Origin: Betaproteobacteria bacterium
GTDB taxonomy: Bacteria; Pseudomonadota; Gammaproteobacteria; Burkholderiales; SG8-39
Length of the DNA stretch: 10,745 bases
Direction: 5' to 3'
Assembly (NCBI GenBank): GCA_019245555.1
Contig: JAFARH010000028.1
Coordinates: 1-10,745, forward strand
Made by a program: the position numbers and the translations under genes. Below the pieces are notes generated by a model. The model was not told the DNA's origin. It saw nothing but the letters and a program-made list of their open reading frames with translations, and made no database searches. The first letter of the stretch is position 1, and each line of letters opens with the position of its first letter. Positions 5,953 through 10,745 of the stretch are shown here, piece by piece.

Positions 5953-7194
5953 CTATCGTGAGTAGAGCGTAGTACCGGCCTGGCCGCCCACGACGAACTG
6001 CCCGCCGCCGTTGACGACCGCGAACAGGTTGGACGCGCTTCCCGTGGTCCGAGCTGTCCACGTGACGCCGTCGAAGCTCGTAAAGGCGACGCCCGCTTGT
6101 CCGACGGCAACGAACAGGCCCGTGCCGGCGACCGATCCGGCCACTGCGAGCAAGTCGTTTGTCGTGATCGACTCGGTCGTCCAATTAACGCCATTGGTAC
6201 TCGTAGCCACTTGGCCGCCGAGACCGACTGCCGTGTAGATTCCGGTGCTGACCAGAGAGGTGGCGCTCCGCAGGTCCGTGGTGATGGCCGGAGTGACGGA
6301 TGTAGCCGCGACCCAGTTGCTGCCGTCAGTGCTGTTAAGGATGGTGCCCGCAGCACCTACCGCTACCCATTGGCCGGTCGACGCCCAGGCTACGCCGTAC
6401 AGGTTGCCAGTGCCGGCGGGTACGGTCGCCGCTGTCCAAGTGGCAGCATTGTTGTCCGAGTAGTAGATCGCGCCGCCATTGCCCACGGCGACGACACGCG
6501 ACCCGTTAGTCGCCAGCGCGTTGAGGTTTTGCGCCGGAGCCGGGGGCACTGCATAGGCGCCCGCGGTCCAGTTCGTGTTGTCGGCGCTGAAGAGGATCAA
6601 CCCGGCGTCGCCGACAGCGATATATCCGGCGGCGGTAAAGATGATGTCGTTGACGTTGGTGACACCGGCCATCGCGGCCCAGTTGCCCGCGGCTTGAGTC
6701 CAGGTGATCCCGTCCGTGCTCTGGAAGAGCGTTCCGGCATTGCCCACTATGTCGTACGCAGTCCCGTAGGCGACGCCCTTGAGGTCGTTCGTCCCGGCCC
6801 CGCCGCCGATCTTCCACTCATAGCCGTCCGGACGCGGGATCGCCGTCGCGACGGGCGCGGGCGAACCCCCGGGGCCGCCATCCTTGCGGCCCGTAATAGT
6901 GAAAGCGTAAGTCGTGCCGTTCGTCAGGCCGCCGATGACGTAAGGGGGCTGCACGTTGAGCTTGATCGAAACCGGGTGCAGGACGTCCACGGTCGTACCC
7001 GGCCCGAAGTACAGCCAATACTCGACTCCGGAGTCCGGCACCCACGTCAGCGTCACCAGCTGATCGCCCGGCGTGGCCGTGATGCCGCCGACTGGAGGAT
7101 CTGCCGGTTCGCCGTGCCCGTAACAACCGGCGAGAAGGGCGGCGCAAGCGATCGCGGCAAGCGACAGCAGGAACCGCATTTGTTTTAGAAACAT
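5953..7194 (-). CDS. Lipoprotein with fibronectin type III domain and seven-bladed beta-propeller
   Basis: This 413-residue protein has a lipoprotein signal with lipobox LAGC (21-24). Residues about 33-120 resemble a fibronectin type III domain (TPGDQLVTLTW..., GLTNGTTYAFTITGR). From about 125 to the end a unit of 39-44 residues repeats, each built like AVGxxGxIxxSxDGxxWT. The glycine-rich strands begin near 149, 193, 236, 278, 322, 363 and 402, and the Trp strands lie at 127, 165, 209, 253, 294, 338 and 379. The last unit stops before its Trp strand and the first Trp strand precedes the first full unit, which is the strand swap that closes a seven-bladed ring. It resembles Ycf48/BNR-type propellers, so a binding or scaffold role on the envelope is likely; no catalytic residues are evident. 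ATG at 7194 is chosen; M6 is an alternative. Neither has a clear ribosome binding site. Confidence 0.8.
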   Translation of the reverse strand: MFLKQMRFLLSLAAIACAALLAGCYGHGEPADPPVGGITATPGDQLVTLTWVPDSGVEYWLYFGPGTTVDVLHPVSIKLNVQPPYVIGGLTNGTTYAFTITGRKDGGPGGSPAPVATAIPRPDGYEWKIGGGAGTNDLKGVAYGTAYDIVGNAGTLFQSTDGITWTQAAGNWAAMAGVTNVNDIIFTAAGYIAVGDAGLILFSADNTNWTAGAYAVPPAPAQNLNALATNGSRVVAVGNGGAIYYSDNNAATWTAATVPAGTGNLYGVAWASTGQWVAVGAAGTILNSTDGSNWVAATSVTPAITTDLRSATSLVSTGIYTAVGLGGQVATSTNGVNWTTESITTNDLLAVAGSVAGTGLFVAVGQAGVAFTSFDGVTWTARTTGSASNLFAVVNGGGQFVVGGQAGTTLYSR

Positions 7195-7295
7195 CTTCGG
7201 TTAAACCCTGAGCTGCGACTTGTTGGGCTCGCAGTATCGAGGATTATCGCGTTAATTACGGTAAAGCGCGCCGGGTCATTACGCCAGATCGTCCC

Positions 7296-7383
7296 GCGCT
7301 AGCCCTTCCAGCGGATTTTTCATGGCGGATCGGGTTACCAGAATCGGGTGCATGGACCCGAAGACTGTGCGCAGGGCTAGCGC
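7296..7383. repeat. Perfect 11-bp inverted repeat with 66-bp spacer
   Basis: GCGCTAGCCCT (7296-7306) and AGGGCTAGCGC (7373-7383) are exact complements. Within the spacer, TCGGGT (7344-7349) and ACCCGA (7356-7361) form a second hairpin. The layout fits either a structured transcript or the ends of a very small element; no target-site duplication is evident immediately outside the arms. Confidence 0.55.
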
Positions 7384-7514
7384 AAGCAGCGGGCGCAGTT
7401 GCAAAGATGGACTTCGGGCGACGATTGTCGGCGGCGATCTCCTCCGGCCTCAACGTTCAGCGTCGGCTTGACCAACGTGTGCGGGAGCGGCTTCGCGCCG
7501 TGAAGCGCCGAGCC

Positions 7515-7533
7515 GCATCACCGCATCTGATGC
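7515..7533 (-). terminator. Possible hairpin end of the glycine-zipper lipoprotein transcript
   Basis: GCATCA and TGATGC pair around a seven-base loop, beginning one base after the lipoprotein stop on the minus strand. A second, GC-rich pairing (7487-7516) lies just beyond and partly overlaps it. Neither is followed by a T-run, so an intrinsic terminator is only a weak suggestion. Confidence 0.25.
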
Positions 7534-7534
7534 C

Positions 7535-7735
7535 TCAACGATGCTTGTCTTCATAAGCGCGACCGGCACCGTAACCCAGCATCGCGCCGCCGAGCGTGCC
7601 CATCATGCCGCCGTTGCTGACCGCGGCGCCTGCCGCCATGCCGCCCGCCGTGCCGATGGTCTCGGCTTTCGTCGCACAGCCGCTGAGGCCGACGAACGTG
7701 GCAAGCAACGCAATTCCAATCCCCGACTTGATCAT
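7535..7735 (-). CDS. Small glycine-zipper lipoprotein
   Basis: This 66-residue protein has a lipoprotein signal with lipobox LSGC (17-20). It continues as a Gly/Ala/Met-rich stretch (about 28-58) with repeated GxxxG spacing, typical of glycine-zipper outer-membrane lipoproteins of the OsmB/SlyB-like kind, and ends in a charged tail (YEDKHR). The frame is open far upstream, but the upstream part looks like antisense of the regulator gene. The ATG at 7735 has GGAGAG just before it and leads straight into the signal peptide. An in-frame ATG four codons earlier is possible but would contain the ribosome binding site. Such proteins are small envelope or stress components of poorly known function. 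It is divergent from the TetR gene, so the operators between them might affect it too. Confidence 0.72.
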   Translation of the reverse strand: MIKSGIGIALLATFVGLSGCATKAETIGTAGGMAAGAAVSNGGMMGTLGGAMLGYGAGRAYEDKHR

Positions 7736-7810
7736 GACTCTCTCCATAGGTTGAAATGAACTGCACGGAAGCATTGCACCACCAAGCGCTGCTACGGTCA
7801 GTGAGCGGTT

Positions 7811-7825
7811 GTTACGCTTCGTAAC
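7811..7825. promoter_or_regulatory. Inverted repeat GTTACG-N3-CGTAAC between divergent genes
   Basis: Perfect 6-bp arms (7811-7816 and 7820-7825) are separated by three bases. The sequence differs from the two TTGGTA palindromes next to it, so it would be a site for another protein or a short hairpin. It lies about 75 bases upstream of the lipoprotein start and 67 upstream of the TetR start. Confidence 0.35.
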
Positions 7826-7838
7826 GCCCCTACTGCCT

Positions 7839-7854
7839 TTGGTAGCTTCACCAA
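7839..7854. promoter_or_regulatory. Operator-like palindrome 1 (TetR site, distal)
   Basis: TTGGTAGCTTCACCAA has dyad arms TTGGT/ACCAA, extended by one further T/A pair (7838 and 7855). It shares TTGGTAG-N2-T-(C/T)-ACCAA with the second site at 7876-7891, and their centres are 37 bases apart. Binding by the adjacent TetR protein is inferred from position. Confidence 0.6.
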
Positions 7855-7857
7855 ATC

Positions 7858-7885
7858 TTCGCAATTGCGCGCCCCTTGGTAGAAT
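7858..7885 (+). promoter_or_regulatory. Likely promoter of the TetR-efflux operon
   Basis: TTCGCA (7858-7863) and TAGAAT (7880-7885) are separated by 16 bases and match the sigma-70 boxes at 4/6 and 5/6. Transcription would start about seven bases on, at or next to the A of ATG 7892, which would make the message leaderless. The -10 box lies inside the second operator-like palindrome. Confidence 0.45.
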
Positions 7886-7891
7886 TACCAA
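7876..7891. promoter_or_regulatory. Operator-like palindrome 2 (TetR site, proximal)
   Basis: TTGGTAGAATTACCAA is a dyad with perfect 6-bp arms TTGGTA/TACCAA around four bases. It ends at the base before ATG 7892 and covers the likely -10 box, so a protein bound here would block transcription of the regulator and efflux genes. Confidence 0.65.
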
Positions 7892-8413
7892 ATGGACGTC
7901 CGGGAACGCATCCTGCAGGCGGCCCTCGAGCTGCTGGCGGAGAGCGGCGCGCATGAGCTGACGCAGCCGCGGGTCGCCAGGGCGGCGGGCGTCCGGCAGA
8001 GCCATCTCACCTACTACTTCCCCACTCGTGGCGACCTCTTGCAGGAGGTCGCGCGCTATTCGATCGGCAAGCTCGCCGGCCAGCTCGAGCACACCAAGCC
8101 GGGCGCCCTGCCGGAGCACATTGCGGCCGGTGCGGCGGACAAGCGCCGCGCGCGCGTCATGCTCGGGCTTGTCGCCGCGGCGGATCGGGACCCGAAAATC
8201 AAGCAGCGCATGCGCAAGTTCGTCGCCGAGCTGCGCGGACGCATGACACCGGTGCTCGCCGCGGGCGGCATGGCCACCGATCCGGCCAGCGTCGCGTTCT
8301 TCCACTCCTGCGTGATCGGTTGCGCGGTGCTCCAGCTCGCGCGCGATAACCCCGAAGCCCGCGCCGAGGCAAAGGCCGTGCTGAAGAAAGCGGCGGGAGC
8401 CATACGTCAATGA
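7892..8413 (+). CDS. TetR/AcrR-family transcriptional repressor of the efflux operon
   Basis: This 173-residue protein is somewhat short for the family (about 190-220). The N-terminal DNA-binding region is typical: helix 1 RERILQAALELLAESG (4-19), the helix-turn-helix around LTQPRVARAAGVRQSHLTYYFPTRGDLL (23-50), with the conserved Tyr-Phe-Pro/Lys-like end of helix 3. The C-terminal part (about 55-170) is the helical ligand-binding and dimer domain, which is not conserved enough to name a ligand. The gene overlaps the adaptor gene (ATGA), so regulator and pump are made together. Two matched palindromes lie directly upstream, one touching the start codon, which argues for autorepression. No clear Shine-Dalgarno sequence precedes the ATG. 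Position and neighbours recall YbiH/CecR of the E. coli ybh efflux genes, but orthology is not shown. Confidence 0.88.
   Translation: MDVRERILQAALELLAESGAHELTQPRVARAAGVRQSHLTYYFPTRGDLLQEVARYSIGKLAGQLEHTKPGALPEHIAAGAADKRRARVMLGLVAAADRDPKIKQRMRKFVAELRGRMTPVLAAGGMATDPASVAFFHSCVIGCAVLQLARDNPEARAEAKAVLKKAAGAIRQ
8395..8399 (+). promoter_or_regulatory. Ribosome binding site of the adaptor gene inside the TetR gene
   Basis: GGGAG lies ten bases before ATG 8410 within the last codons of the regulator gene. It supports the overlapping start. Confidence 0.45.
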
Positions 8414-9342
8414 AGCGAGCAATGTTGCTGGCGCTCGCGCTATTCGCAGGCTGCCAAAAGCAGGAAGACGGCGTCTGGCAGGGCTATGTCGAAGGCGAAT
8501 ACGTGCTGCTCGCCTCGCCCTACGCCGGCCAGCTGCAGAAGCTCTTCGTGCGCCGCGGCGACCAGATCGAGGCCGGCAACCCGGTGTTCGTCCTGGAGCA
8601 GGAAGCGGAGCGCCAGGCGCGCGCCGAGGCCGAGGAGCGCGTGAAGAGCGCGCAAGCGAAGCTCGAGAACCTGCAGGTGCCGCTGCGCGAGCCGCAGATC
8701 CAGGCGCTGCGCGAGTCGCTGAACCAGGCCAAGGCGGCGAAGGAGCTCTCGCGAGTGAATCTCACGCGCGAGGAAGATCTGATGAAGAAGGGCTACACCA
8801 CCAAGCCACGCCTGGATGAGGCGCGCAGCAACTATGTGCGCGACACCGCGCGCGTGAAGGAAGCCGAGGAGCAACTGAAGAACGCGCAGATGCCGCTCGG
8901 CCGCCAAGGCGAGCTCGAAGGCGCGCAGGCGGAAATGGCGGCAGCGAAGGCGGCCCTTGCGCAGGCTGACTGGCGGCTCGAGCAGAAAAGCGTCGCCGCG
9001 CCCGTCTCGGGCCTCGTGCAGGACACCTTCTTCGTGATCGGCGAGTGGGTCGGTGCCGGTAAACCGGTTGCTTCACTCCTCCCGCCGGGCAACGTCAAGG
9101 CGCGCTTCTACGTACCGGAAACGGTGCTCTCCTCGATCTCGATCGGCCGGCCGATCGAGATCCGCTGCGACGGCTGCCAGCCGATCGACGCCAAGGTGAG
9201 CTATGTGTCTTCGCAGGCGGAGTACACGCCGCCCGTCCTCTACAGCAAGGAGTCGCGCTCGAAACTGCTCTTCCTGGTGGAAGCGCGGCTGCCGAACTCG
9301 ACATTGCGCCCCGGTCAGCCGCTGGATGTACGCCTGAAGTAA
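8410..9342 (+). CDS. HlyD-family periplasmic adaptor lipoprotein of an ABC efflux pump (YbhG-like)
   Basis: This 310-residue protein starts at ATG 8410, overlapping the regulator stop. MKRAMLLALALFAGC is a lipoprotein signal (lipobox FAGC, C15). The first biotinyl-lipoyl half lies at about 31-64 (ASPYAGQLQKLFVRRGDQIEAG). A long Glu/Lys/Ala-rich coiled-coil hairpin follows at about 65-192 and would reach toward an outer-membrane channel. The second lipoyl half is at 193-225 (VAAPVSGLVQD...GEWVGAGKPV), then beta-barrel and membrane-proximal parts. YTPPVLYSKESRSKLLFLVEA (272-292) is typical of YbhG-type adaptors of ABC pumps. R252-C253-D-G-C256 is a CxxC-like pair that could form a disulfide. 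The adaptor would link the ATPase/permease encoded next to an outer-membrane factor, which is not in the window. The substrate is unknown. Confidence 0.9.
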   Translation: MKRAMLLALALFAGCQKQEDGVWQGYVEGEYVLLASPYAGQLQKLFVRRGDQIEAGNPVFVLEQEAERQARAEAEERVKSAQAKLENLQVPLREPQIQALRESLNQAKAAKELSRVNLTREEDLMKKGYTTKPRLDEARSNYVRDTARVKEAEEQLKNAQMPLGRQGELEGAQAEMAAAKAALAQADWRLEQKSVAAPVSGLVQDTFFVIGEWVGAGKPVASLLPPGNVKARFYVPETVLSSISIGRPIEIRCDGCQPIDAKVSYVSSQAEYTPPVLYSKESRSKLLFLVEARLPNSTLRPGQPLDVRLK

Positions 9343-9347
9343 GAAAA

Positions 9348-10280
9348 ATGAGGACCGATCTAGCGATCGACGTCAAAGGCCTGAACAAGAGCTTCGGCGA
9401 GAAGCATGTGGTGAAGGACTTCTCGCTGCAGGTGAAGCGCGGCGAGATCTACGGCTTCCTCGGCCCGAACGGCAGCGGCAAGACCACGTCGATCCGCATG
9501 ATCTGCGGGCTGCTCAAGCCCGACTCGGGCAGCGGCCAGTGCCTCGGCCACGACGTGATCACCGAGACCGCGGCCATCAAGCGCGAGGTCGGCTACATGA
9601 CGCAGCGCTTCTCGCTGTGGGACGACCTCTCGATCCGCGAGAACCTGGAGTTCATCGCCCGCATGTACGGCATGAGCGAGCGCAAGCAAGCGGTGCAGAA
9701 AGCCCTCGAGGACCTCGGCCTCGCGACGCGGCAGAAGCAGCTCGCCGGCACCCTCTCCGGCGGCTGGAAGCAGCGGCTCTCGCTCGCCGCTTGCATGCTG
9801 CACGATCCGAAGCTCCTGCTGCTCGATGAGCCGACGGCTGGCGTCGATCCGCAGGCGCGGCGCGATTTCTGGGAAGAAATCCACGCCCTGGCGGCTAAGG
9901 GAATCTCGGTGCTGGTCGCGACGCACTACATGGACGAGGCCGAGCGCTGCCATCGCCTCGCCTACATCGCCTACGGCAAGCTCCTCGCCACCGGCACGCC
10001 GGACGAGGTGATGCATCTCTTCAAGCTCTCGACCTGGAAGGTATCGGGATCGCCGGCGAAGCTCGCGACCGTGGCGCATGAGCTGCGCGATCGAAGCGGC
10101 GTGGCGCACGTCACGGCGTTCGGCAATACGCTGCACGTCACCGGCGAGAACGACGCCGAGCTCGAAGCGGCGATCGCCGGATTCAGAGATGACGCCGAGC
10201 TCCACTGGCGAAGATCCCAGGCCGGGCTCGAGGACGTCTTCATCCACCTCATGCAGGGCGCCGAGGATAATGTCCAATGA
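9348..10280 (+). CDS. ABC transporter ATP-binding protein (YbhF/CcmA-like, single ATPase domain)
   Basis: This 310-residue cytoplasmic ATPase powers the efflux pump. All nucleotide-binding motifs are intact: Walker A GPNGSGKTT (39-47), Q-loop Gln 86 (YMTQRFSLWDDL), signature LSGGWKQR (136-143), Walker B LLLLDEP (156-162) with the catalytic Glu 161, D-loop AGVDPQ, and switch His 193 (ATHYMDEAERC). The C-terminal 90 residues form the small alpha/beta domain common to drug-exporting ABC-2 ATPases, ending GLEDVFIHLM. E. coli YbhF has two ATPase domains in tandem; this one has a single domain and would act as a homodimer unless a second ATPase gene lies downstream. It starts five bases after the adaptor stop with only a weak ribosome binding site, and it overlaps the permease gene. 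Confidence 0.93.
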   Translation: MRTDLAIDVKGLNKSFGEKHVVKDFSLQVKRGEIYGFLGPNGSGKTTSIRMICGLLKPDSGSGQCLGHDVITETAAIKREVGYMTQRFSLWDDLSIRENLEFIARMYGMSERKQAVQKALEDLGLATRQKQLAGTLSGGWKQRLSLAACMLHDPKLLLLDEPTAGVDPQARRDFWEEIHALAAKGISVLVATHYMDEAERCHRLAYIAYGKLLATGTPDEVMHLFKLSTWKVSGSPAKLATVAHELRDRSGVAHVTAFGNTLHVTGENDAELEAAIAGFRDDAELHWRRSQAGLEDVFIHLMQGAEDNVQ

Positions 10281-10745
10281 GCGTCCAATGACCTTCTCGC
10301 TCTCGCGCTGGATCGGCATCATCGTCAAGGAGTTCATCCAGCTCAAGCGCGATCGCCTGACGTTCGGCATGATCATCGGCATCCCGGTGATCCAGCTGAT
10401 CCTCTTCGGCTATGCGATCAATGCCGATCCGAAGAAGCTGCCCACTGCGGTGCTGACCGCCGATTCGAGCCCCTACTCGCGCACGCTTCTTTCGGCAATG
10501 CAGACGAGCGGCTACTTCCGCATCACGCACAACGTCAGGGACGAGGACGAGATCGAGGACCTGCTCGCCAAGGGCCGCGTGCAGTTCGCCATCACCATCC
10601 CGGAGAATTTCGGCCGCAAGCTCGTGCGCGGCGAGCGGCCGGTGCTGCTGGTCGAAGCCGACGCGTCGGACCCGTCCGCGGTCGGGAATGCGGTCGCCGC
10701 GCTCCAGCAAGTCGTGAATTCATTGAGCCGGGATCTCTCCGGCAC
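10270..10745 (+). CDS. ABC-2 type permease, N-terminal part (YbhS/YhhJ-like; continues beyond window)
   Basis: The frame is open from ATG 10270 to the window end (158 complete codons). It begins with a short cytoplasmic amphipathic segment (IVKEFIQLKRDRL, 18-30), then a first membrane helix at about 31-50 (TFGMIIGIPVIQLILFGYAI), then the start of the large extracytoplasmic domain (LPTAVLTADSSPYSRTLLSAMQ...VQFAITIPENFGRKL). This is the usual start of ABC-2 exporter permeases. The remaining five helices lie outside the window. ATG 10270 follows GAGG and overlaps the ATPase gene by 11 bases; ATG 10288, in frame, would also keep the whole domain. It forms the membrane channel of the pump, and a second permease gene is expected downstream by analogy with ybhFSR. 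Confidence 0.9.
   Translation, partial: MSNERPMTFSLSRWIGIIVKEFIQLKRDRLTFGMIIGIPVIQLILFGYAINADPKKLPTAVLTADSSPYSRTLLSAMQTSGYFRITHNVRDEDEIEDLLAKGRVQFAITIPENFGRKLVRGERPVLLVEADASDPSAVGNAVAALQQVVNSLSRDLSG

Larger units (their letters stand above)
7195..7534. other. 340-base intergenic region with nested inverted repeats
   Basis: I see no convincing gene here. On the minus strand it should hold the end of the small lipoprotein transcript and the promoter of the propeller gene. A GATAAT-like -10 (plus-strand ATTATC 7243-7248) is possible but lacks a good -35. Structures seen are a perfect 11-bp inverted repeat spanning 7296-7383 with a 6-bp hairpin inside it (7344-7361), a GCGGCT/AGCCGC pair (7487-7492 with 7511-7516), and a GCATCA/TGATGC hairpin at 7515-7533, just after the lipoprotein stop. 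The only open frame of note (about 65 codons, minus strand, 7256-7453) has no ribosome binding site or recognisable composition. Confidence 0.5.

Noticed and set aside
6097..7188. 363-codon plus-strand frame opposite the propeller gene
   Set aside because: The minus-strand frame shows regular propeller repeats and a lipoprotein signal; this one has neither and is a composition shadow.
7256..7453. 65-codon minus-strand frame in the intergenic region
   Set aside because: No ribosome binding site, no hydrophobic or domain pattern, and it overlaps the 11-bp inverted repeat; better treated as non-coding.
7736..8422. Upstream extension of the small lipoprotein frame to 295 codons
   Set aside because: The extension runs antisense through the TetR gene and the operators. 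The signal peptide and GGAGAG place the true start at 7735.
9360..10382. 340-codon frame antisense to the ABC ATPase gene
   Set aside because: The plus strand encodes a complete ABC ATPase with all motifs. The antisense product has no pattern.
1..10745. CRISPR array, tRNA or rRNA genes, complete insertion sequence
   Set aside because: No regularly spaced repeats, no cloverleaf or rRNA-like conserved stretches, and no transposase or integrase frame was found on reading both strands.

Overview
The window is GC-rich, densely packed bacterial DNA. It most likely comes from a betaproteobacterium of the Burkholderiales/Bordetella type or a related soil or water lineage. The reasons are an orphan Bug/TctC-type binding protein, a DUF4142 protein, many Tat- and lipoprotein-exported enzymes, and short gaps with 4-base start/stop overlaps. 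This assignment is inferred from gene content, not proven.

Layout. (1) Bases 1-583 (+) hold the 3' end of a DUF4142 gene and a small two-helix membrane protein. (2) Bases 616-4920 (+) form a tight four-gene operon: a Tat-signal amidohydrolase, a Bug-family solute-binding protein starting at TTG, a Tat-signal thiamine-diphosphate (ThDP) enzyme of the acetolactate-synthase fold, and a small Sec-exported c-type cytochrome. (3) Bases 4947-7735 (-) hold three lipoprotein genes: a dienelactone-hydrolase-like enzyme, a fibronectin-III plus seven-bladed propeller protein, and a tiny glycine-zipper lipoprotein. (4) Bases 7892-10745 (+) hold a TetR regulator, an HlyD-type adaptor lipoprotein, an ABC ATPase and the start of an ABC-2 permease, resembling the Ybh(G/F/S/R) efflux arrangement.

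The most notable part is region 2: all four products carry export signals. A Tat-exported ThDP enzyme directly coupled (TGATG overlap) to a c-type cytochrome suggests periplasmic oxidation or decarboxylation of a 2-keto acid, with electrons passed to the respiratory chain. The binding protein would capture, and the amidohydrolase-fold enzyme would make or further process, a carboxylate. No substrate can be named from sequence.

In region 4, two matching palindromes (TTGGTAG-N2-TYACCAA) lie in the promoter region of the TetR gene. The second overlaps a plausible -10 box and abuts the start codon, which points to autorepression of the efflux operon. Other non-coding structures include an 11-bp perfect inverted repeat spanning 7296-7383, a start codon in the loop of a GC-rich hairpin near 362, a possible masked ribosome binding site before 616, and an 11-nt motif repeated after the stops of two adjacent minus-strand genes.
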